Source: a virus
Strand: one strand, 5' to 3'
Length of the DNA stretch: 48,514 bases
Virus record (IMG/VR): IMGVR_UViG_3300006754_000004
Span: 1 to 48,514 of that record
Part shown: in pieces, positions 31,927-38,295 of the stretch
Layout of the letters: every line of letters starts with the position of its first letter
How positions within the stretch are numbered: the stretch's first letter is position 1
Translations under genes and position numbers: made by a program
The notes under the pieces: generated by a model
The model's input: the letters and a program-made list of their open reading frames with translations, nothing else
Databases searched by the model: none
What the model was told of the DNA's origin: nothing

Positions 31927-32286
31927 ATGAGCAACGACAAGATTTTCAGAAGTTCAATAACCGCGATTTACTCCGACGGCACGACCGGACGTTTTGCCGA
32001 CCTGTCCGACGAACTGATCGTGCGCTTCGGAATGAAACTCGTCGACGTTGACCCGCGCGACGGCAAGAAAGCGATTTCGCTTTATGTGTTTCGCAAAGAA
32101 GTTGGTTCGCGTTTTCACGACATACTAAACATCGACCTTGCGCCGCACGACTCGCGAATTACGAAGCGTTCAAGTTGGCTTTACAATGGGTGCAATTCCG
32201 GCGCGGCTTTCAACTCAGTTTCCGCCCATTACTTGCGCAAGAGGTTGAGCCCTGATTCTTGGGTCGGAAAGGAGGAGAACAAATGA
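31927..32286 (+). CDS. Hypothetical protein, cassette 5 gene 2
   Basis: The product has 119 residues starting MSNDKIFRSSITAIYSDGTT. The middle looks beta-rich (KKAISLYVFRKEVGSRFHDI) and the end is basic (SAHYLRKRLSPDSW). No family is recognised. The start block is AACGAAAGGTAACACC. After its stop a remnant of the array's A-rich linker (ACTAAAACCAAAAC) leads straight into the terminator with no gene attached. Confidence 0.67.
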   Translation: MSNDKIFRSSITAIYSDGTTGRFADLSDELIVRFGMKLVDVDPRDGKKAISLYVFRKEVGSRFHDILNIDLAPHDSRITKRSSWLYNGCNSGAAFNSVSAHYLRKRLSPDSWVGKEENK

Positions 32287-32315
32287 GTCCCAACTAAAAC
32301 CAAAACTAAATCATT

Positions 32316-32352
32316 CGCCCGATCGTTCTTTCGAACGGTCGGGCGTTCTTTA
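32316..32352 (+). terminator. Intrinsic terminator ending the accessory array
   Basis: CGCCCGATCGTTC (32316-32328) pairs with GAACGGTCGGGCG (32333-32345) with one G-U pair and a TTTC loop, followed by TTCTTTA. The following 70 nt up to the next promoter hold nothing I can identify. Confidence 0.85.
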
Positions 32353-32422
32353 TTTCTGTCGACCGTTTGTCTTGCTTCTCTTTTCCGCGCTGTCTCTCTG
32401 GCCGATCGTTTCGTTTGACCGT

Positions 32423-32452
32423 TTGACTTCGCCCCCCGCATAACCGTATAAT
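32423..32452 (+). promoter_or_regulatory. Sigma70-type promoter for the ParB-like/packaging region
   Basis: TTGACT (32423-32428), an 18-bp spacer and a consensus TATAAT (32447-32452). It differs from the cassette family: there is no start-site ATG and its leader of nearly 100 nt holds an intrinsic terminator. The start of transcription should be near 32459. Confidence 0.8.
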
Positions 32453-32495
32453 CGCGCCGTCGCTGTTGCTCATATTGCGACGTTGCTTTCGTTTG

Positions 32496-32536
32496 CCGGT
32501 CGATTCGTGCTTCGCAACTCGAATCGACCGGTTTTT
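32496..32536 (+). terminator. Leader terminator: attenuator or end of a small RNA
   Basis: A perfect 12-bp stem CCGGTCGATTCG (32496-32507) / CGAATCGACCGG (32520-32531) is followed by T5. It lies between the promoter at 32423-32452 and the ATG at 32552, so transcripts would stop after about 75-80 nt unless read-through or antitermination occurs. The loop can form a small TGC/GCA stem. Either a short RNA is made here or downstream expression is attenuated. Confidence 0.75.
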
Positions 32537-32551
32537 CTTGCGAGGTATTCC

Positions 32552-33271
32552 ATGGCAAAGGCAAAGGCAAAAGCGAAGAGCGTTCCCGCAACGACAACCG
32601 TCGAGATTAACGGCGCATCGTATCCAGCAATGCGGGTTGCCGACCTTCGGTCGCGACGAGCGGACTACAACCCCCGGCGTATATCGGATCACGACAGGGC
32701 CGCGCTTCAACGCTCAATCGGTCGATTTGGCGTCGTTCAGCCGGTCGTCTTTAACTCCCGGTCGGACACGATCGTCGGCGGGCATCAACGATTAGACGCG
32801 GCGGCGGCGGAAGGAATCGAACTCTTCCCCGTAATGGTCGTCGACCTGTCTCACGCCGAAGAGCGCGCGTTGAATCTATCTCTTAACCGCGTTGGCGGTG
32901 ATTTCGATTGGGAAGGCGTGGCGACCGTTCTTCGCGACCTTGCCGATTCTCCCGAATGCAAGGAAGACGGCGATTTTATGGATTTGGCCGGGTTCACGGC
33001 TTCGGAAATCGAGCCGCTGTTGACGGCGGAGTTCTCGACCGACGGCGTTGTCGAACTTCCGGACGACCTGTCGCTCGCGGTCGAGAAAGCGGTCGACCGG
33101 GTTAACGCCGGGACAATTGCGTTCGACGAGTTCGTCGAACTGGCTCGCGCCTTCATCGACTCGCCCGAACCGGCTTCAATGTCCGGCGAGCGCGAGGAAG
33201 AGCGAGCGGCATTCCATGATTTGATACGTTCCGCCGTTGAGGGCTACGACGACGCCGTAGGCGACCCGTAG
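32552..33271 (+). CDS. ParB/sulfiredoxin-fold protein
   Basis: The product has 239 residues from the ATG at 32552 (GAGG 7 nt upstream); an earlier in-frame start at 32483 would lie inside the leader terminator and is rejected. The N-terminus is a lysine-alanine repeat (MAKAKAKAKS). Residues about 25-115 are a ParB N-terminal domain: VADLRSRRADYNPRRISDHD, IGRFGVVQPVVFN, then IVGGHQRLDAA. Phage members may act as DNA-binding proteins or nucleases, often beside methyltransferases; none is seen here. The C-terminus is acidic and unrecognised. It may bind phage DNA for packaging or regulation. Confidence 0.82.
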   Translation: MAKAKAKAKSVPATTTVEINGASYPAMRVADLRSRRADYNPRRISDHDRAALQRSIGRFGVVQPVVFNSRSDTIVGGHQRLDAAAAEGIELFPVMVVDLSHAEERALNLSLNRVGGDFDWEGVATVLRDLADSPECKEDGDFMDLAGFTASEIEPLLTAEFSTDGVVELPDDLSLAVEKAVDRVNAGTIAFDEFVELARAFIDSPEPASMSGEREEERAAFHDLIRSAVEGYDDAVGDP

Positions 33272-33285
33272 GCGACCCGTAGGCG
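33257..33285. repeat. 11-bp tandem repeat over the ParB-like stop codon
   Basis: The unit GTAGGCGACCC occurs twice and then partially (GTAGGCG). It includes the last codons and the TAG stop of the ParB-like gene. Slippage here would change the C-terminus. Confidence 0.7.
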
Positions 33286-33292
33286 CGCGTTT

Positions 33293-33370
33293 GCCTGTCG
33301 CGCGGCACATTAGACTGAAAACAGGCGCAACCCCGCATACGGGAACCTCGGCGTTCTGGTATCATGCGGG
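33293..33370 (+). other. Structured leader upstream of the QueC-like gene
   Basis: GCCTG (33293-33297) can pair with CAGGC (33322-33326), and CCCGCAT (33332-33338) with ATGCGGG (33364-33370) enclosing a smaller GAAC-CTCGGC-GTTC stem. The 16 bases at 33343-33358 recur exactly at 25051-25066 next to the iterons. It does not match the preQ1 riboswitch patterns I know. It could be a regulatory RNA or a protein site. Confidence 0.45.
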
Positions 33371-33384
33371 CGAAAGGGGCCGTT

Positions 33385-34026
33385 ATGAAGTGTCTTGTCC
33401 TGTTATCCGGTGGTATCTCGTCGGCAATCGTTGCCGCGCGGGCTGTAGCCGAATTCCGCGAGGTCGAAGCGATAACCTTCGCCTACGGCGACGCACACCG
33501 CGAGCGGGCGGCTTCCGCGTCGCGGGCGATCGCTGAGTTTCTCGGGATACCGCGAAAACTTATCGGCATCGGTCCGGTTCTAACGCCGACCGTCGAGCCG
33601 GGCGATTATAACGCAGCGTGGACGCCGGGTCGGAACTTGTTCTTCCTGTCGCTCGCCTTCAACCGCGCGCGGGCGATCGGGGCGAACTCGGTCGGCGTTG
33701 GATTCCATCGAGGCGATGCGGAAGCCGGGTTTCCGGACTGCCGGACGGCGTTTCTCGATTCGGCGTTCACCGCGTCGAGGGAAGGCGGCGTTCCGTTGGC
33801 AGCATATGCCCCGCTCGCCGGAATGGCGCAGTCGGAGACGGTCGGCGAACTGTCGGTCGTTCCCTACGCGATGCCCGCCGCCGCTTTGTCGTGGACTTGC
33901 CGTTATGACGGGTACAGCCAGTGCAGACGTTGCGAGCCGTGCGTCGACAGGAAGCGCGCGTTCGAGGCGTACAACAGGCGAGCGAAGATAAGCAAGCGCG
34001 GGTCGATTCTCGACCCGGCATTCTGA
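33385..34026 (+). CDS. queC: QueC-like 7-cyano-7-deazaguanine synthase homologue with altered PP-loop
   Basis: The product has 213 residues from the ATG at 33385 (AAAGGGG 6 nt upstream); the ATG at 33364 lies in a leader stem. It aligns with E. coli QueC through the N-terminal PP-loop, PGRNLFFLSLAF, GFPDCRTAF and the zinc motif C172-x7-C180-x2-C183-x2-C186. QueC makes preQ0 from 7-carboxy-7-deazaguanine. However, the SGGxDS motif reads SGGISS (8-13), losing the aspartate, and TFDYG reads TFAYG. The fold and zinc site remain but normal ATP chemistry is in doubt. In phages, QueC usually supports 7-deazaguanine DNA modification against restriction. No transglycosylase (DpdA), FolE or QueD is visible here. 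Confidence 0.85.
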   Translation: MKCLVLLSGGISSAIVAARAVAEFREVEAITFAYGDAHRERAASASRAIAEFLGIPRKLIGIGPVLTPTVEPGDYNAAWTPGRNLFFLSLAFNRARAIGANSVGVGFHRGDAEAGFPDCRTAFLDSAFTASREGGVPLAAYAPLAGMAQSETVGELSVVPYAMPAAALSWTCRYDGYSQCRRCEPCVDRKRAFEAYNRRAKISKRGSILDPAF

Positions 34027-34039
34027 AGGGGGTTTACAA

Positions 34040-34462
34040 ATGGCGAAGAAGAAGAAGAAGACGACGAGAAAAACGAGCGAGGACAAGTCGCTAACGATGG
34101 TCGGCGAGGCGATCCGAATAGCGGTCGAGGCGGACGATTCATTATCAGCGTGGCAAACCGACGGCGGCGTTGTATTGTCAAGCCGCGAGGCGAAGGTCGA
34201 GGTCGTCGTTCCGAACGGCGAGGTCGAGTCGAGCGGTTACACGACGGCTAACGATTTGGCCGTATGGTTCGATCGAATCATAAGTCGAACCGTCTTTAAG
34301 CAACTGTCGAAGGCGTCGCAAATCGCGGGCGCGGCGACGGGCGGTCCGGCTGTTGCTCGATCGGCGGAAGCGGTCGTACCGCCAAGCGCGGAAATCGGAG
34401 CGGAAGATTCATGCGAAGAGTCGGTCGACAATTCGAACAGCGACAGCGACAACGACGAATAA
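34040..34462 (+). CDS. Hypothetical protein between the QueC- and QueE-like genes
   Basis: The product has 140 residues. It has a strongly basic start (MAKKKKKTTRKTSEDK), a folded-looking middle (IRIAVEADDSLSAWQTDGGV, VEVVVPNGEVESSGYTTAND) and an acidic, S/N/D-rich tail (SVDNSNSDSDNDE). AAGGGGG precedes the ATG. No family is recognised. It does not carry QueD or FolE motifs. The charge pattern suggests nucleic acid or protein binding. Confidence 0.68.
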   Translation: MAKKKKKTTRKTSEDKSLTMVGEAIRIAVEADDSLSAWQTDGGVVLSSREAKVEVVVPNGEVESSGYTTANDLAVWFDRIISRTVFKQLSKASQIAGAATGGPAVARSAEAVVPPSAEIGAEDSCEESVDNSNSDSDNDE

Positions 34463-34485
34463 GCGTGTCGAAGGGTCGTTTCGAA

Positions 34486-35115
34486 ATGCCTTCGATCCGC
34501 TATCCGGTCGTCCGTGTCTATCGGACGCTGAAATCTAATTGTCCGAACATCGGAACGCCCGCCGTCTTTGTTCGATTTGCGGACAATTCGCCGCAAGTGG
34601 ACGTCGACGAATTCTTCGAAGACTTCGAAGACGACAAGCGACCCGGCGCAATGACGGGTCGCGAAATCGGCGCGCGGATTCGCGTTCTTGCGGGAGGCTC
34701 GATTTCGCTCGTTGTCTTGAAGGGCGGCGAACCGTTGTCGCATGAAATCGGGCCGATTGTCGAAGACTTAATCGACGCCGGGTTCGTCGTTCAGGTGGAA
34801 ACGGGCGGCGGCGCATGGACTCGGCTTCCGGTCGACTCGGCGTTTCTTTCGATTGTTGTTTTACCTGACAGCGACGAAGTAGATCGTCGCGTTTGGAATG
34901 CCGCGCGAGCGTTTAAGTATTCGGTTAGCATGGAGCATGACTTAGACATTGACGGCGTACCGTTTGGGCTTGCCAAGCCGCGCGAGGGCGTTTCGGTGTT
35001 CTTGGAGCCGAAGAGCGGCGCGGCGCGCGTTGCTAACTTCGAGTTTGCGCGAATGGCTTGTTTGCATTTTGGCTACCGGCTTTCTGTGAGCATGGATTTA
35101 ATGGGGGGTGATTGA
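34486..35115 (+). CDS. Degenerate QueE homologue lacking radical-SAM cysteines
   Basis: The product has 209 residues from the ATG at 34486; GTG 34465 and ATG 34411 are in-frame alternatives. It aligns over its length with E. coli QueE: RYPVVRVYRTLK (5-16), GTPAVFVRFA (23-32), VVLKGGEPL (76-84), GFVVQVETGGG (99-109) and a terminal YRLSVSMDL. QueE is a radical-SAM enzyme whose CxxxCxxC-like cluster binds [4Fe-4S] just after the VFVRFA strand. Here that place reads DNSPQVDVDEFFEDFE, with no cysteine, and only two cysteines exist in the whole protein. QGEG reads KSNC. It cannot carry out the normal reaction, so it is either decaying or repurposed. Confidence 0.78.
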   Translation: MPSIRYPVVRVYRTLKSNCPNIGTPAVFVRFADNSPQVDVDEFFEDFEDDKRPGAMTGREIGARIRVLAGGSISLVVLKGGEPLSHEIGPIVEDLIDAGFVVQVETGGGAWTRLPVDSAFLSIVVLPDSDEVDRRVWNAARAFKYSVSMEHDLDIDGVPFGLAKPREGVSVFLEPKSGAARVANFEFARMACLHFGYRLSVSMDLMGGD

Positions 35116-35807
35116 TGGCGAAGAAGAAGAAGGCGTCGAAGCGGAAGGCGTCAAAGAAGACGACCGCGAAAAAGAAGGTCGCAAAGCGGAAGACGACCGC
35201 AAAGCCGCGAAACACTAAACGCATAGTTAAAAAAACAACGGCGGAGTCGGGCGCGTTCCCTGACGGCAACGAAGGCGCGTCGACAGGACTCGAAGGCGTT
35301 GTTCCCGATTGCCCGGAAATGGGGCGCGATAGTTGGAATGGTTGGGGGCCGGTATTTCTTGAGTCTCTCAGGAAACATAAGGGCGTAGAAGCGGCTTGTC
35401 GTGAGTCGAGGGTATGCCGTACGACGGCGTACAAGGCGCGGCGCGAGGTTCCCGCATTTAAGGAAGCATGGATCGAAGCGATCGAATTAAACGTCGACGA
35501 ACTCGAACAAACAGCGTTAACGCGAGCTATTAACGGTTGGCGCGAACCGATCGTTTATCGTGGTGAAATCGTCGCGGTCAAGCGTGTCTATTCAGCGGCG
35601 TTAACAATTTTTATGCTCAAGAAGTTAAGGGCAGACGTATTCGGCGATCGTGACGAAGCGCGCGGTTTGGATCCGGCGGAAGTCGCGGCGGCGTTGGTCG
35701 AGTTTCAGCGCGCAGCAAGGGGGACGGTCGGCAACGCGAACCCGGCAGTCGATCGCATGAACGGCAAGTCGAACGGCAAGGCTCGCCCGAAGAAGTCTTC
35801 GAAATGA
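35115..35807 (+). CDS. terS: Terminase small subunit with histone H1-like N-terminal tail
   Basis: The product has 230 residues from the ATG at 35115 (GGGGTGATTG upstream; overlaps the previous TGA). Residues 1-45 are a lysine- and alanine-rich tail (KKKKASKRKASKKTTAKKKV). Residues about 75-175 hold a helix-turn-helix-like region and the features of phage small terminase proteins: GPVFLESLRKHKGVEAACRE, TTAYKARREVPAFKEAW and LKKLRADVFGDR. It should recognise the packaging site and load the large subunit, whose gene overlaps by 4 nt. The tail is probably for non-specific DNA binding. Confidence 0.85.
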   Translation: MAKKKKASKRKASKKTTAKKKVAKRKTTAKPRNTKRIVKKTTAESGAFPDGNEGASTGLEGVVPDCPEMGRDSWNGWGPVFLESLRKHKGVEAACRESRVCRTTAYKARREVPAFKEAWIEAIELNVDELEQTALTRAINGWREPIVYRGEIVAVKRVYSAALTIFMLKKLRADVFGDRDEARGLDPAEVAAALVEFQRAARGTVGNANPAVDRMNGKSNGKARPKKSSK

Positions 35808-37189
35808 CGACAGGCGGCGTCGGCGAATTAACCCCGCGTTGGTATTCGCTCAATCCACACGAAGCGCAAGATCGGTTGTGGACTTCCGACGCGCGGTTTC
35901 GCGTTGTTCCCGCCGGTCGTCGCTCAGGTAAGACCGAACTCGCGAAGCGATTCGTTATTCTTGCCGCAATGGAATACGTCGATTCGCCCGACGGCTGGTT
36001 TGTTTGCGCGGCACCGACTCACGACCAAGCGAAGCGCATTTATTGGGACGACTTGAAAAAACTTGCGCCGAAGTGGAGCGTCGCAAACGTAGCCGAGGGC
36101 GCGCTAACGATTACGTTCTTAAACGGCGCGAAAATAACCGTTCTCGGCTTAGACAAGCCGGAGCGAATCGAAGGTCGCCCGCTCGACGGTATTGTTCTCG
36201 ACGAATACGGCAACATGAAATCGACGGTATGGACCGAGAACGTTCGACCGGCTTTATCGACTCCGGGTCGCGCGCCCGGTTGGGCGTGGTTCGTTGGCGT
36301 TCCGGAAGGTCGCAATCATTATTACCGGCTTGCCAAGAAGGCGGAAGACGACGGCGCGGAAGATTGGTCGTTGTTCCATTGGACGAGCGCGGGCATCGTG
36401 TCCGACGAAGAAATCGAGTCGGCGAAATCCGACCTCGACCCGCTCACGTTCGAGCAGGAATACAACGCGTCTTTTATCAATTTCACCGGTCGAGCTTACT
36501 ATACGTTCGACTCGTCTATTCATTCGGTCGAGCGGTTGACATACGACCCGGCATTGCCGCTATACGCTTGCTTTGACTTCAACGTTTCGCCCGGAATCGC
36601 GGCAATTGCTCAAGAGTCAATGTATACCGGCGCGCTCGAAGCGGTCGACAAAGAATTACCGATTTCAAAGTTCATCGGCGAGGTATGGATACCGAGAAAC
36701 TCGAACACGCCGTTAGTTTGTCGGCGTTTGCTGTCGACGAAGTTCGATTGTTTGGACGGCTCGCGCGCTGTTCTCGAAGATCATCCCGGCGACCTTATTT
36801 GCTACGGCGACGCAACGGGCGGCGCGAGGGGAACGGCAAAAGTGGCGGGTTCTGATTGGGATTTGATCCGCGAAGAGTTGAAGCCGGTATTCGGTTCGCG
36901 GCTTAAGATTCGAGTTCCGAAGGCTAACCCGCCGGAGCGAATGCGGGTCAACTCGGTTAATGCTCGATTCCTGTCGCAAACGGGTATATCGCGCGCGCTC
37001 GTTGATCCGCGTTGTCGGCGAATCGTCGAGGATTTGGACGGAACGACAGTCGTTGAAGGCGGGTCGGGCGAGTTAGACAAGAAGGCCGACCCGGACCGTA
37101 CCCACATAACGGACGGGATCGGGTATTATGTCGCGAAACGACATCCGATCCGGGGCGCGGGCTCAATCTTCGAACAAACGACGTTATAA
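35804..37189 (+). CDS. terL: Terminase large subunit
   Basis: The product has 461 residues, normal for the family. The ATPase has GRRSGKT (38-44) and a Walker B strand GIVLDEYGN with D133/E134. The RNase H-like nuclease has acidic residues D258 in CFDFN, D336 in CYGDATG and D437 in HITDGIGY. It cuts the concatemer and drives DNA into the procapsid through the DUF4055 portal. It is coupled by ATGA to the small subunit gene and followed by an intrinsic terminator. Confidence 0.96.
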   Translation: MTTGGVGELTPRWYSLNPHEAQDRLWTSDARFRVVPAGRRSGKTELAKRFVILAAMEYVDSPDGWFVCAAPTHDQAKRIYWDDLKKLAPKWSVANVAEGALTITFLNGAKITVLGLDKPERIEGRPLDGIVLDEYGNMKSTVWTENVRPALSTPGRAPGWAWFVGVPEGRNHYYRLAKKAEDDGAEDWSLFHWTSAGIVSDEEIESAKSDLDPLTFEQEYNASFINFTGRAYYTFDSSIHSVERLTYDPALPLYACFDFNVSPGIAAIAQESMYTGALEAVDKELPISKFIGEVWIPRNSNTPLVCRRLLSTKFDCLDGSRAVLEDHPGDLICYGDATGGARGTAKVAGSDWDLIREELKPVFGSRLKIRVPKANPPERMRVNSVNARFLSQTGISRALVDPRCRRIVEDLDGTTVVEGGSGELDKKADPDRTHITDGIGYYVAKRHPIRGAGSIFEQTTL

Positions 37190-37260
37190 TTTGAGGCGTC
37201 GTTATGGTATTTTCGCAACGAACGGCGCGCTTCGCGTTGTCCGAGCCTGTTTGATTTTTC

Positions 37261-37332
37261 ATCCGGTCGACTCCGCGAATGAGGATTCGAAGGCTTGGGT
37301 CCGTGGTGGTCGGCGTCGACCGGATTTTTTTT
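37261..37332 (+). terminator. Intrinsic terminator after the terminase genes
   Basis: ATCCGGTCGAC (37261-37271) pairs perfectly with GTCGACCGGAT (37315-37325), followed by T-rich sequence to 37332 (eight Ts from 37325). The 43-nt loop can fold an inner hairpin CGAAT-GAGG-ATTCG (37276-37289). It separates the terminase operon from the membrane-protein and head genes. Confidence 0.8.
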
Positions 37333-37344
37333 CGGTGGTATAAA

Positions 37345-37518
37345 ATGGGATTTCTGAAAGGCGCAGTTCTTGCGATTCTTGAGTTTGTTTTTTCGATTGT
37401 CACACGGAAGGGCGAAGCGTCCGAAGCGCAAGACGACGGCACCGCGCCAAGCGTTAGCCGGGGCGTTCGCGCTCGCATTCGTGACATTCGCGAGCGTAAC
37501 GGGTTGCGCGGGGACTGA
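37345..37518 (+). CDS. Small membrane protein in the putative lysis cluster
   Basis: The product has 57 residues. Residues 3-19 are hydrophobic (FLKGAVLAILEFVFSIV) and the rest is charged. GGTGG lies 7 nt upstream of the ATG. The downstream lipoprotein gene starts inside it in another frame. A membrane anchor followed by a soluble helix and overlapping a lipoprotein gene recalls Rz/Rz1 spanin pairs, but this protein is very short. A pinholin-like role is the alternative. Confidence 0.55.
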   Translation: MGFLKGAVLAILEFVFSIVTRKGEASEAQDDGTAPSVSRGVRARIRDIRERNGLRGD

Positions 37519-37726
37519 TATCGTTTTCGTGCGCGAAGACGTTAACCTTAGCGGCGACGCGCGGTCGGTGTTGAAATTGGCGGAGCCGGTCCGGGCGGAC
37601 GCGGCGTTTTTTGACGGTGCTAAGTGGACGGTTGTAACGGGCGTCGATATTCCGGCCGGTTGGCTTGTTGTCTCGCCTAAGATTCTCGGAGAAGAGGAAA
37701 GGGGGCGGAATGCTCGCATTCGCTAA
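37370..37726 (+). CDS. Small lipoprotein (possible o-spanin-like)
   Basis: The frame 37370-37726 encodes up to 118 residues, with a basic n-region (KRPKRKTTAPRQ), a hydrophobic stretch (ALAGAFALAFVTFASV) and the lipobox-like VTGC, after which AGTDIVFVRED begins the mature part. The start is uncertain: TTG 37370 has AAAGG upstream and TTG 37397 is an alternative. The gene is nested in part within the preceding one in a different frame. A lipid-anchored outer-membrane protein is likely, which also implies a Gram-negative host. Confidence 0.65.
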   Translation: MRFLSLFFRLSHGRAKRPKRKTTAPRQALAGAFALAFVTFASVTGCAGTDIVFVREDVNLSGDARSVLKLAEPVRADAAFFDGAKWTVVTGVDIPAGWLVVSPKILGEEERGRNARIR

Positions 37727-37913
37727 GAACCTGCTCGGTTCTAAAAAGTTCGTCGCGATGATCGTCGGAGTTATTTCAATGTTGGTTGCGAAGATCGGTT
37801 GGGACGTTGACGATGAAACAATAACGAAGGTTGTTGCGCTTGTCGCGTCGTATGTTGTGGGGCAAGGCATCGCCGACAATGGCAAAGAAGCGGCGAAGGT
37901 CAAGGCGTCTTAA
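37710..37913 (+). CDS. Holin-like small membrane protein
   Basis: The product has 67 residues from the ATG at 37710 (GGAAAGGGGGCGG just upstream). A hydrophobic helix KFVAMIVGVISMLVAKIG is followed by a second, weaker one TKVVALVASYVVGQGIA and a basic end. Size and layout fit a class II holin, and the location next to other membrane proteins supports a lysis function. No family was recognised with certainty. Confidence 0.6.
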   Translation: MLAFAKNLLGSKKFVAMIVGVISMLVAKIGWDVDDETITKVVALVASYVVGQGIADNGKEAAKVKAS

Positions 37914-37953
37914 GGGCAGATTGGGACCATTGATCGCGGGCAAAAGTTCGACG

Positions 37954-37987
37954 AGCGGGCGCGACAAATGAGGTCGTCGCGCCCGCT
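37954..37987 (+). other. Perfect 12-bp hairpin between membrane protein genes
   Basis: AGCGGGCGCGAC (37954-37965) pairs with GTCGCGCCCGCT (37976-37987) over a 10-nt loop. No T tract follows, so it is unlikely to terminate on its own. It may set mRNA stability between the two genes. Confidence 0.6.
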
Positions 37988-38029
37988 TACCACCTTTGGC
38001 GACAATAAGAATAAGGCGAGGGTTAATTC

Positions 38030-38284
38030 GTGCCGGACAGTAACGGGGAGTTTGTCGGTTCAACAAAAGCGCGCTTGCATATGCTCGCAGAATCGCAGAA
38101 ACAAATAGCAGAAAAGGTCGAAGCGTTACACCGCGAGTCGATACGGTTAATCGAGGTTCAACGCGAGCGAATTAACGACCTTGATACATGGCGCGCCACG
38201 CTAACCGCTCGAATTACAATGCTGGTCGGTGCGGTTTGTACTGTCGGGACAGTCGCGGGTAATTGGATAATGGGCAAACTTTAA
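38030..38284 (+). CDS. Coiled-coil protein with C-terminal membrane helix (XhlA/holin-like)
   Basis: The product has 84 residues with a GTG start (GAGGG about 9 nt upstream). Residues 15-58 are a coiled coil (AEKVEALHRESIRLIEVQRE, RINDLDTWRATL), and residues about 62-80 form one membrane helix (ITMLVGAVCTVGTVAGNWIM). This tail-anchored layout matches XhlA-type phage proteins that assist holins. The role in lysis is inferred. Confidence 0.65.
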   Translation: MPDSNGEFVGSTKARLHMLAESQKQIAEKVEALHRESIRLIEVQRERINDLDTWRATLTARITMLVGAVCTVGTVAGNWIMGKL

Positions 38285-38295
38285 CAGGGGGCGCG

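Noticed and set aside
25451-32352. CRISPR array suggested by repeated blocks with spacing
   Set aside because: The repeats are promoters, SD blocks and terminators at irregular distances of hundreds of bases with genes between them.
32483-32551. Upstream start of the ParB-like gene at 32483
   Set aside because: It would translate the stem of the leader terminator and has no SD site; the ATG at 32552 has GAGG at good distance.
33293-33384. preQ1 riboswitch before the QueC-like gene
   Set aside because: The leader folds by eye, but I do not see the known preQ1 class patterns. It is kept only as a structured leader.
37954-37987. Intrinsic terminator
   Set aside because: The stem is perfect but no run of T follows, so it is listed as a hairpin only.
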